Below are positions 17,496 to 24,831 of a DNA stretch of 64,000 bases, in pieces (within the stretch, counting starts at the first letter, position 1; the number at the start of each line of letters is the position of its first letter). This DNA comes from Gammaproteobacteria bacterium. GTDB taxonomy: Bacteria; Pseudomonadota; Gammaproteobacteria; Steroidobacterales; GCA-2729495. The notes under the pieces are model-generated. The model had not been told where the DNA came from, made no database searches, and worked only from the letters and a program-made list of their open reading frames with translations. The stretch covers positions 1-64,000 of the forward strand of contig JAJFJS010000036.1 of the NCBI GenBank assembly GCA_021773815.1, read 5' to 3'. The translations under genes and the position numbers were made by a program.

Positions 17496-18209
17496 ATGCC
17501 CGCCATGGAAACATCCGACCTGACGCCCAGGCAATACTGGACGCACATCAAGGCCAATCCGGCGCGCGCGCGATTCGGCTTCGGTGACAAGGCGGCCCTG
17601 ATCAACATCGATCTGCAACGGGCTTACACGGACCTGGGCGCCTTCGATACCGCTTACGAGACCGACCCGCACCAGATCGACTACATCAATGAACTGGCGG
17701 CGCTTGCCCGAACGAAGAACATGCCGGTCATCTGGACCCATGTGGCGTACCTGCCCAGTGCCGACGATGCCGGCGTCTGGGGAACGCGGACGAATACACC
17801 GGACTCGCTGCAAAACATACGGATCGGCGATCCGCGGGCCGAACTCGACCCCCGCCTGCATATCGACGCCCGTCGTGATGCGGTGGTCAACAAGCGCATG
17901 GCCAGTGTTTTCCACGACACACCGATTCCATCCCTGCTCGTCTGGCACCAGGTCGACACCGTGATCCTGACCGGTGGCAGCACCTCGGGCTGCATCCGGG
18001 CAAGCGCCGTTGCCGCGCTGTCACACGGTTACCGGACAATCGTCCCCGAGGAATGCGTTGCGGATAAACACGAGATCCCGCATTTTGCAAACCTGTGCGA
18101 CATCATGATGAAATACGCCGACGTCGAACCGGTATCGACAGTCCGCGGCTGGCTCGACGACCATCCGGGCTGCCCGCCGATCCGGGTTGCACGCGGTTGC
18201 GAGTTCTAG
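17496..18209 (+). CDS. isochorismatase-family cysteine hydrolase
   Basis: About 237 aa. The catalytic triad of the family is visible: Asp in ALINIDLQRAYTD, Lys in VVNKRMASVFHDT and Cys in TGGSTSGCIRASAVAALSHG. The extra N-terminal segment and the STSGCIRASA loop resemble N-carbamoylsarcosine amidase-type members, so a C-N hydrolase acting on a small amide is likely. The substrate is unknown. The frame begins at 17469, but I prefer the ATG at 17496 because GAGG lies about 10 nt upstream. It lies between a REP-like element and nsrR. Confidence 0.82.
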   Translation: MPAMETSDLTPRQYWTHIKANPARARFGFGDKAALINIDLQRAYTDLGAFDTAYETDPHQIDYINELAALARTKNMPVIWTHVAYLPSADDAGVWGTRTNTPDSLQNIRIGDPRAELDPRLHIDARRDAVVNKRMASVFHDTPIPSLLVWHQVDTVILTGGSTSGCIRASAVAALSHGYRTIVPEECVADKHEIPHFANLCDIMMKYADVEPVSTVRGWLDDHPGCPPIRVARGCEF

Positions 18210-18306
18210 ATGGAGCGGACAGCGTGGCGTGTCATCACAAGTCGGCTGACGGTGGCGCATGATGCTGAATTGCAGCATCCGGGTTGCCGCCGGCGGTTGT
18301 CATTCT

Positions 18307-18357
18307 ATTGATGCCTTGTTAATATATCTTTTATTAGGGTATAGCCCATGCATCAAT
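18307..18357. promoter_or_regulatory. AT-rich control region upstream of nsrR
   Basis: An 8-bp inverted repeat ATTGATGC...GCATCAAT brackets an AT-rich core that itself contains TAATA-N7-TATTA. The AT-rich dyad type fits an Rrf2-family operator, and its position fits autoregulation by NsrR of the whole nor operon. The sequence is not a clean match to the enterobacterial NsrR box, so the assignment is tentative. Confidence 0.35.
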
Positions 18358-18373
18358 TACTGCAGCCAATATC

Positions 18374-18796
18374 GTGCGATTCACGGCATTTACCGACTAC
18401 GCTCTGCGGGTCATGATTTACCTCGCGCTCGATCCCGGCGATCGAGCGACGATCAAGGATATTGCCGACGACTACGGCATTTCCAAGAATCACCTGATGA
18501 AGGTCGTGAACGTACTGGCAAAAGGTGGATATGTAAGCGCGAACCGGGGGCCGGGTGGCGGACTGGAGCTGGCGCGTCCGGCCGATGAAATAACGGTTGG
18601 AGAGATCGTCAGGCTCACAGAGGACACCCTCCAGCTCGTCGAGTGTTTCGGGGCCGACAATCAGTGCTCGATTACGCCGGCCTGCACGCTGAAAGGAATA
18701 TTTAACGAATCGTTGCAGGCAATGTTCGGGGTGCTCGATGCCTACAGTGTTCAGGATCTCGTCAAACGCAGGACGGAGTTGAAGAAGCTGCTTTAG
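18374..18796 (+). CDS. nsrR: Rrf2-family NO-sensing repressor NsrR
   Basis: 140 aa. It has an N-terminal winged helix (MRFTAFTDYALRVMIYLAL; recognition region KNHLMKVVNVLAKGGYV and wing RGPGGGLELAR), then the cluster-binding loop with Cys91, Cys98 and Cys104 (VECF...NQCSITPACTL). The spacing C-x6-C-x5-C is close to known NsrR proteins, which bind a [Fe-S] cluster that NO destroys. It starts at GTG. It heads a same-strand run of nor genes (27 nt to the next), so it is the likely NO switch for norCB and possibly for the nod region. Confidence 0.9.
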   Translation: MRFTAFTDYALRVMIYLALDPGDRATIKDIADDYGISKNHLMKVVNVLAKGGYVSANRGPGGGLELARPADEITVGEIVRLTEDTLQLVECFGADNQCSITPACTLKGIFNESLQAMFGVLDAYSVQDLVKRRTELKKLL

Positions 18797-18823
18797 CGCA
18801 GCTAACAACAAATAAAAATTGTC

Positions 18824-19126
18824 ATGTTCGAACCCGTTGAAATACAGAACATTTTAGTGGCAACGATGGCCGGCGCACTGGTCGTCATGTTCGGTGCGCT
18901 GTACGCACTTGGCTTCGCCATGGGCAAGTTAAACAAGCAGCCGGGGATGCTGCGCGCCGCCTACGGCGCCTATGCCGCACTGAGCGTCAGCGTGTTCGTG
19001 CTGGCATATACGCTGAACCTGAACGGCATCTGGTGGGGCGTAACCCTGACCATGCTCATCGGCTACCTGCTGGCACCACAGGCGATCTGGAAGCTGTCAG
19101 TCAAAACCCACGAATTTTCCGACTAG
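18824..19126 (+). CDS. small three-helix membrane protein of the nor operon
   Basis: 100 aa with three hydrophobic stretches (VATMAGALVVMFGALYALGF; ALSVSVFVLAYTLNL; GVTLTMLIGYLLAPQ) and a charged C-terminus. I recognise no domain. It sits between nsrR and norC on the same strand (27 and 50 nt gaps), so it is probably co-transcribed. It may help assembly or stability of the NorCB complex, which here lacks the usual NorD and NorQ partners. That role is an inference from context only. Confidence 0.75.
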   Translation: MFEPVEIQNILVATMAGALVVMFGALYALGFAMGKLNKQPGMLRAAYGAYAALSVSVFVLAYTLNLNGIWWGVTLTMLIGYLLAPQAIWKLSVKTHEFSD

Positions 19127-19176
19127 AGACGATATAGAGTGAATACCAAAGTGAAGACTAATAGGAGATTGAAGTC

Positions 19177-19779
19177 ATGATTACTACCGCATGGTGGGCA
19201 AGCGAGGACTTCTGGCGCAAGGCAACCATCTGGATAACCGCTTTCATGGTCGTGGTCCTGATTGTCCTGACGTACGACTCGCTGTCCCAGATATCGGCTG
19301 GAACCGAGCGCGTGCCCGCGTACAGCGCTATCAATAACCGGATTTATTATCGACAGGACAAGAGCCGCAATATGCCGGTGCCCGTGATCGGTGATCCGGC
19401 GCCGCTGTTCGGCAAGATCCTGTCCGAGACGGAAGCGGAGGCTCTCGTAGAGAAGGGCAAAATCACGACGCAGGCCAAGAACTGCATGGGCTGTCACACG
19501 ATTCTCGGCAACGGCGCCTACTTTGCCCCGGACCTGACCAAGGCCTGGCTGGACCCAGCCTGGGGCAGCGAGGGGACGCGCGAGCAGCTGATGATGAGAT
19601 TCCTGCTCGACCCGCCCGCAAACTCCCGCGGCTACGGCAGTAAACGCCGGATGCCGAATCTTGGCATCACCGAGGAAGAGGCACGCGGCATCATCGCTTT
19701 CCTGAAGTGGATGTCCACCATCGATACGAACGGGTTTCCCCGTAACTTCACACCCATTGCACAGGAGGGCGATCGATGA
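19177..19779 (+). CDS. norC: nitric oxide reductase cytochrome c subunit
   Basis: 200 aa. An N-terminal membrane anchor (ATIWITAFMVVVLIVLTYDS) is followed by a periplasmic cytochrome c domain with the haem site CMGCH (Cys103, Cys106, His107), the NorC-typical ILGNGAYFAPDLTKAW and the axial Met159 in RRMPNLGIT. It accepts electrons from periplasmic carriers and passes them to NorB. It is about 50 residues longer than textbook NorC; the extra length lies between anchor and haem site. Its stop overlaps the norB start (ATGA), and AGGAG precedes its own start. Confidence 0.94.
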   Translation: MITTAWWASEDFWRKATIWITAFMVVVLIVLTYDSLSQISAGTERVPAYSAINNRIYYRQDKSRNMPVPVIGDPAPLFGKILSETEAEALVEKGKITTQAKNCMGCHTILGNGAYFAPDLTKAWLDPAWGSEGTREQLMMRFLLDPPANSRGYGSKRRMPNLGITEEEARGIIAFLKWMSTIDTNGFPRNFTPIAQEGDR

Positions 19780-21230
19780 AACTCGGCGTACTTGACTCCT
19801 CAAACCTGACCGGCGGCCAACAGCTCGCCGTCAAGTACTACACGGTGGCAGTCGTGCTGTTCGGCGCACAGATCCTGTTCGGATTGTTCGCAGGTCTGCA
19901 GTTCCTGGCTCCGGAATTTGGCTACAACGTGCTCGATTTCAGCGTCAACCGCATGGTGCATGTCAACGCCATGATCGTCTGGATGCTGTACGGCTTTATC
20001 GGCGCGATCTACTGGCTCGTCGAGGAAGAGGCCGGAACAGAGCTCGTGGGCCTCAAGCTCGGCAACCTCGCCTTCTGGGTGCTCACGGCCGCGGTAACGG
20101 TCGTCGTCCTGGTCTACCTGTTCGTGCAGACCGGTCCTGGTGAGATCGAATCAATCTGGTTCATCAATGAGGGTCGCGAGTACATCGAGGCGCCCCGATG
20201 GGCCGATATCGGCATCGTCGTCTGTCTGCTGGTGTTCTTCTACAACGTCGCCGCGACGTTTATGAAGGGCAAGTGGAGCGGCATATCCGGCGTTCTCGTC
20301 TTTGACCTCGTTGCAGTCGCGGGCCTGTACCTCGCCGGCATGTTCTACACGACGAACGTCTCGGTCGAGCAGTACTGGTGGTGGTGGGTCATTCACCTGT
20401 GGGTCGAAGCGACCTGGGAAGTGCTGATCGGCTGCATCATGGCGTGGGGCCTGATCAAGACCCTGGGCGCCAGCCGCAAGATCGTCACGACCTGGTTGTA
20501 TATCGAGGTCGCACTGATGCTCGGTGCCGGCATACTCGGGCTGGGCCATCACTACTTCTGGATCGGCACACCCGAGTATTGGTTCACAGTCGGCGGATTC
20601 TTCTCCGCGCTCGAACCGGTACCACTCGTGGCAATGGTCGTACACGCCGTCTACGATTCGGGCGTGCACCGGTTCAAGAATACCAACCACCCGGCGCTGG
20701 CCTGGCTGATCGCACATGCGTTCGGCAATTTCTTCGGGGCGGGTGTTTTTGGCTTTATGCATACCCTCCCGCAGGTCAACCTGTACACGCACGGCACGCA
20801 GTGGAGCTCTTCACATGGCCACTTTGCGTTCTTCGGCGCCTATGCCACGATCAACATTGCGATGTTCTATATCGCCCTGCAGAAGTGGCGCGGTAATGTC
20901 TACATGTCTGCGGGTCTGGCTGACAATGGCTGGAAATGGAAGTGGGCGCTCGGCCTGCTGAATATGGGCGTCGTCGGCATGACCATGGCACTGCTGGTCA
21001 GCGGCTACGAGCAGGCGTTCGTCGAGCGTGCACTGGGCGGGTCCACCTGGGCCGCATATTTCGCTGCCCAGAACAGCGTCTGGTTTATACAGGGCATGCT
21101 CTGGCGAGAAATATTCGGCTTGATGACTGCCGCCGGGTTCGGCCTTCTGGTCTGGGACCTGGTCACGATCGGACGAACCGAAACCCGTTCAATGCTGATA
21201 CCTGCGGAAGCCGCGAAGGCGGCGGCTTAA
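19776..21230 (+). CDS. norB: nitric oxide reductase catalytic subunit (cNor)
   Basis: 484 aa haem-copper oxidase-type membrane protein reducing 2 NO to N2O. All canonical residues are present: low-spin haem ligands His62 and His349 (SSSHGHFAFFG), haem b3 His347, the FeB ligands His207 (WVIHLWVEATWE), His258 and His259 (GLGHHYFWIG), Glu211, and the active-site Glu280 (FFSALEPVPL). It is therefore a genuine NO reductase and serves as internal control for the altered homologue at 24832. No norD or norQ follows; a small cytochrome c does. Confidence 0.96.
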   Translation: MKLGVLDSSNLTGGQQLAVKYYTVAVVLFGAQILFGLFAGLQFLAPEFGYNVLDFSVNRMVHVNAMIVWMLYGFIGAIYWLVEEEAGTELVGLKLGNLAFWVLTAAVTVVVLVYLFVQTGPGEIESIWFINEGREYIEAPRWADIGIVVCLLVFFYNVAATFMKGKWSGISGVLVFDLVAVAGLYLAGMFYTTNVSVEQYWWWWVIHLWVEATWEVLIGCIMAWGLIKTLGASRKIVTTWLYIEVALMLGAGILGLGHHYFWIGTPEYWFTVGGFFSALEPVPLVAMVVHAVYDSGVHRFKNTNHPALAWLIAHAFGNFFGAGVFGFMHTLPQVNLYTHGTQWSSSHGHFAFFGAYATINIAMFYIALQKWRGNVYMSAGLADNGWKWKWALGLLNMGVVGMTMALLVSGYEQAFVERALGGSTWAAYFAAQNSVWFIQGMLWREIFGLMTAAGFGLLVWDLVTIGRTETRSMLIPAEAAKAAA

Positions 21231-21279
21231 GCCGCCGCTTCCACGGGAACGGATTTAACAGATACTGGAGACTCACGTT

Positions 21280-21594
21280 ATGCGTATGAAATTTACCCTG
21301 ATCGCGGCAGCGTTCGCCCTGGCCAACCTGTCGGTCACCGCGTCCGCTGACGCGGACGCCACGGCCAAGGCAAAGGCGGTTTGTGCCGGTTGCCACGGAC
21401 CCAACGGCATCAGTACGAATCCGATGTGGCCGAATCTGGCCGGACAGAAGGATCAGTACCTCGTCAAGGCGATGAAGGAGTACCGGGACGGCGCCAGGCT
21501 GGACCCGAACATGGCGGCCCTCGCACAGGGCCTGACCGACGATGACATCGCCAATCTCGCCGCCTTTTACGCGGCACTGCCGGCCGGAGGCTAA
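21280..21594 (+). CDS. small class I cytochrome c
   Basis: 104 aa. A signal peptide ([17 protein letters not shown]) is followed by one haem site CAGCH and a distal Met in [15 protein letters not shown]. The fold resembles c4/c553 single-domain carriers. It lies 49 nt after norB and before a strong terminator, so it is the last gene of the nor operon and a plausible periplasmic electron donor to NorC. Confidence 0.9.
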   Translation: MRMKFTLIAAAFALANLSVTASADADATAKAKAVCAGCHGPNGISTNPMWPNLAGQKDQYLVKAMKEYRDGARLDPNMAALAQGLTDDDIANLAAFYAALPAGG

Positions 21595-21653
21595 CCGGCA
21601 CCAAGGCCGGCAGGACTGACGGCCCCGGATCCGTCCGGACCGTCACCCCTTCA

Positions 21654-21690
21654 CGGGCGGTCGAAGTTATGACTTCGGCCGCCCGTTTTT
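21654..21690 (+). terminator. rho-independent terminator of the nor operon
   Basis: A 14-bp stem (CGGGCGGTCGAAGT / ACTTCGGCCGCCCG, one G-U type mismatch) with loop TATG, followed by TTTTT. It lies 60 nt after the cytochrome c stop. Confidence 0.9.
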
Positions 21691-22554
21691 CATTTCCGGA
21701 TTCTCGTTCTCCGGTTTCGCCTCCGCCACGGCCATCCGCAATATCGGCAATCACGACAACTTGTTGCGGCGACCGCGAGGCCCTGACCGCCAGATGTGCA
21801 TGAATTGGTCGGCGCCGCCGGGCAACCGATAGCGGACCCGCAGGCAGCACCCCGTTTGAATCGCACAGCACAGGAGGCGCCTGACAAACGGCGCCGTCGT
21901 GAAGGCCTGTCTGTACGCACCGGGCGCACGGTTCCCGGCACCTTGGCCGGAGAGAACAGCATTCCGATCGCGGATACCACAGCAGCCGCGCATAACGGGC
22001 CGCAGGATGAATCCACGGAACCCGTTCGCCGGTATCCAGGCCCTTGCTGCGAGCGTAAGGAAATCAGGGAGGCCGTTTACCTGGGTTCCGACGGTTTCCA
22101 TCAGGTCAGGATCTTGTCGGTCTCAGAGAGAAGATACTGGTCCCTCATCATTCTGACCGCCGCTCACAAGACGGAGCGCAAAGCATAACGGCGACGTCAG
22201 GACCTGCACATCCAGGGCATCGCTCCGGCCACGCTGCCGATGCCGGCAGTCACCCGAAACGGTCTCGGCAGGCAGCACTTGAACAGATCGACTCTCACGG
22301 TCAATCCCCGGCACGGGGAAAAAACCGGGCCATTGGTGCAAGTTTGGAATTAAGGGAACGGGCGATTGGGTGGGGAATTAAGGGGACAGTGTACCTATCT
22401 CCCCATCCGGCATGCCCATAATCTGGCGGAAATAGGCTGGAGATAAGTACACTGTCCCCTTAATTCCTGATTCCATAATTCCAGCCGGAAGCGGCTGCCA
22501 ATTCAGGTTTCGATACAGACTGCCGCCCACGCACCCGCAACTTCTCAGGCTCGG
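21691..22554. other. long non-coding interval holding REP-like copy 2
   Basis: About 860 nt between the nor operon and the cytochrome b gene. Open frames here do not resemble proteins. Apart from the inverted repeat at 22374-22467 and a partial copy of its arm start (GGAATTAAGGGA) near 22346, I see nothing definable. Confidence 0.5.
22374..22467. repeat. REP-like inverted repeat element (copy 2)
   Basis: The 29-nt arms 22374-22402 and 22439-22467 are complementary except for one position. The arm core is AAGGGGACAGTGTACCTATCTC, clearly related to copy 1 at 17319 (shared GGGGACAGT..AC.TATCTC). The loop is 36 nt. Confidence 0.8.
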
Positions 22555-23049
22555 TCAGTCGTTCGTGAAGGCCTTCCGGGAACGCTCAATGCCATGCACG
22601 AGCACGAGCACGATCAGGAGCAGCGCCAGACCGCCATGGAGCTGAAAAGCCAGCTGCTCCATCGCCTTGTCGTCGGCAGCCAGCGCCGAAAAGTTGATGA
22701 GCCCGAACGCGCGAACCTCATAATCGATGACCGACGCCAGCGCGACGCCGAGCAACGGCTGGATCAATAACAGCGGATAGAAAATCCACTGCAGCAACAT
22801 GGACGGCCGTTTCCACCATCTCGGCGGCGTGTACAGGTTGTTCCGCCGGCGCCACCACCAGCGCAGCAGCATCAGCCCGAATATGGTGACACCAATACCC
22901 GAGTGAATCATGAGCAGGATTACCCTGTGCTCAAGTTCGAACCCCCCCAGTCTCCAGCCGGACAGCAGGTTGAAGGCAATAATGAAGCCCGCTATCCAAT
23001 GCAGCACTTTGGCAACGGTGTAGTAAAACTTTTTCTTTGACCCGGCCAT
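22555..23049 (-). CDS. cytochrome b561-type membrane protein
   Basis: 164 aa with four membrane helices and histidines placed for two b haems: His17 (KVLHWIAGFI), His49 (LMIHSGIGV), His138 (LHGGLAL) and His151 (VLVHGIERSRKAF). This is the small di-haem cytochrome b561/CybB fold, which moves electrons between quinol and periplasmic acceptors. It follows the hemerythrin gene on the same strand at 200 nt. The ribosome site is weak. Confidence 0.85.
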   Translation of the reverse strand: MAGSKKKFYYTVAKVLHWIAGFIIAFNLLSGWRLGGFELEHRVILLMIHSGIGVTIFGLMLLRWWWRRRNNLYTPPRWWKRPSMLLQWIFYPLLLIQPLLGVALASVIDYEVRAFGLINFSALAADDKAMEQLAFQLHGGLALLLIVLVLVHGIERSRKAFTND

Positions 23050-23251
23050 GGAGTAGTTTCTCTCGTTTTAACAGCTAACCGTATTCCGGCCAGCAGACTT
23101 GATCTAATGCTCGCGCTCAGTGGCGTCGCCCGGATGCCTCCGGCCCATTCGAATATGCTGACGCATTGCTGCCGAAGTTAACCAACACCGACGGGGAGAT
23201 CCAGTCTGGACTATCACGTATAAAGCTACGCGAATATCGCTATCCAGCGCC

Positions 23252-23695
23252 TCAGGATGCCGTCTCCGACATCTGATCTATCGCCTGTTGCCTTTCCTGC
23301 TCGTCGGTGACGTTATCAATCGCCGGATACAGGATATGTTCTTCCTTTTGATTGTGGGAGCCAAGAACCTCCAGCAACGCATTGGCGGGCTGACCAATGG
23401 CCGTCGGATTCTCCGCCCGCAATGTCTGATCAATCTGTTCGAGGATTTCCCGGATCTGGCGGTGTTCCATGCGCATGACCGCCGTCGGGCCGGCATCGCG
23501 CATGCCTGTTGCGCGTTCGAAGATCGGAAACAGCAGGTCCTCCTCCCAGACTATATGCCGCTCGAGTCCGGACCGGAAATCGCCAAACAGCGCCTGCGCC
23601 CGCTCCCCGTCCCCGGCGCCCAGCGCCAGGAGTTCGCTAAAAATATTGTCCAGCCTGTCATGATCGACGCTCATGAACTCCAGTATCGTAGTCAT
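23252..23695 (-). CDS. hemerythrin-like (HHE) domain protein
   Basis: 147 aa, all helical. The di-iron ligand pattern is present: SVDHDRLDNIF, LERHIVWEEDLLFP, MRMEHRQIREIL and GSHNQKEEHILYPAID. It lacks the C-terminal DUF438/RIC scaffold domain of YtfE but resembles NO- and O2-related HHE proteins. Its place between nor genes and the nod-like gene suggests a role in NO or O2 binding, or in repairing damaged iron centres. AAGGA lies upstream of the start. Confidence 0.88.
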   Translation of the reverse strand: MTTILEFMSVDHDRLDNIFSELLALGAGDGERAQALFGDFRSGLERHIVWEEDLLFPIFERATGMRDAGPTAVMRMEHRQIREILEQIDQTLRAENPTAIGQPANALLEVLGSHNQKEEHILYPAIDNVTDEQERQQAIDQMSETAS

Positions 23696-23760
23696 TGCTT
23701 AATCACTCTTTCCTTGATGTATCTTGAATGTCCCTGGCAAACGGCTTCAGGCAGAAAGGC

Positions 23761-24408
23761 TTAATCACCGGAAGCTACCTCTGACCCCATATCGGGCGCC
23801 GCCAGTTGTTCGAGGTCCAGCGCGACGATTTTTCCCAGACCAATGCGAATGCTTTCCCGCGCCGCACCTTCCATCGCCACCCGGACCCGGTTGCCACCGT
23901 GGATACCGCCCTCGAAAACTCCGCCCGTATAGGTCGAGAGAATCTTCTCGTTGAACAGAACTTCTTTATTAGCCGTACGGTAAAGGGTCCACATCGCCTG
24001 CATATCGACCGTCATCCGAAGGCCGAAAGACGGCGTATCCACCCTGATGATCCGGACGCTCAAAAAATATGGCGTATCACCGCTGACTTCGGTGCTCGGA
24101 AAAATACCGTCCGCCCGAATCATGGGCAGGATAACGGCCGCCTCGTGGGTACTGGAAACACCGGAAAAAATTCGATCGGCAACAATCGCCTCGGTCAGGG
24201 CCTGTTCGAAATAATCAGACGTGATGCCGGCGGAAGCGCCGCTGACACCCAGGCCCACCATGCCGGGCCCGTCATTTTCCCCGACAGCTGCCCCCTGAGA
24301 CACTGCAGCCTCATCGGCCATCGATACCGAGCAAAACATCGATGCGCCAGCCGCGATGGCGATCAGAACCAGGCATCGCGGCATCAATCGACTGTAAAAA
24401 CCCTTCAT
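23761..24408 (-). CDS. secreted protein of unknown function
   Basis: About 215 aa from the ATG at 24408, which has GGAGA about 6 nt upstream; the frame runs 25 codons further but without a start context. The signal peptide is LVLIAIAAGASMFCSVSMA. The mature protein alternates helices and strands, with a long two-strand stretch (YFLSVRIIRVDTPSFGLRMT, MQAMWTLYRTANKEVLF) ending in a helix rich in Ala and Arg. The shape recalls LpoB/DUF4410-like periplasmic proteins, but I cannot assign a family. It is 65 nt upstream of the hemerythrin gene on the same strand. Confidence 0.65.
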   Translation of the reverse strand: MKGFYSRLMPRCLVLIAIAAGASMFCSVSMADEAAVSQGAAVGENDGPGMVGLGVSGASAGITSDYFEQALTEAIVADRIFSGVSSTHEAAVILPMIRADGIFPSTEVSGDTPYFLSVRIIRVDTPSFGLRMTVDMQAMWTLYRTANKEVLFNEKILSTYTGGVFEGGIHGGNRVRVAMEGAARESIRIGLGKIVALDLEQLAAPDMGSEVASGD

Positions 24409-24729
24409 TGCTGATCTCCTGCAAACATGCTGTCGGGCGTCTCCGCAATCAGCCCGCCGGCATGTCGACTGCCCGCCGGCCATCCGTGTTGCAAAGATTG
24501 CATCACCGCTTTATGTCGGTCTGCGATACGCCCCGTGGCGTTCGCAGAGCGGGCGCATGGTCAGCGCCCGGCGGCCACAGTGCATGAATAGTTCTCGCTA
24601 CGTTTGCGCCGCTCCCTGACCGCAGGCGCCGAGAATCCGGCCCGCGGCCCCGCGGCCCGCGGCGTCTTGCAACCCGAATCAGTACCGTAGTACCTGATCG
24701 AGAGACGATGCAGCACCATTTTGTCGGCT
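24409..24729. other. non-coding gap
   Basis: About 320 nt between the secreted-protein gene and the nod terminator. It should contain the promoter for the secreted protein - hemerythrin - cytochrome b series. No motif could be assigned. Confidence 0.45.
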
Positions 24730-24792
24730 AAAAAAAGTGGGGCCCTGCAGAGGATTCATTCAACGTCGTCGAACAAACCAATGCAGGGCCCC
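24730..24792 (-). terminator. rho-independent terminator of the nod-like gene
   Basis: The arms 24739-24749 and 24782-24792 (GGGGCCCTGCA/TGCAGGGCCCC) are perfectly complementary with a 32-nt loop and followed on the minus strand by a T-run (24730-24736 complement). The first arm lies 40 nt after the stop. The nod-like gene therefore probably ends transcription here. Confidence 0.85.
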
Positions 24793-24831
24793 GGCTTCAG
24801 CAACCCCTAACAGTGGGGAGTAATATCTCTA

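Noticed and set aside
17319-22467. CRISPR array
   Set aside because: Only two dispersed inverted repeats; no regular direct repeats with spacers and no cas genes in the window.
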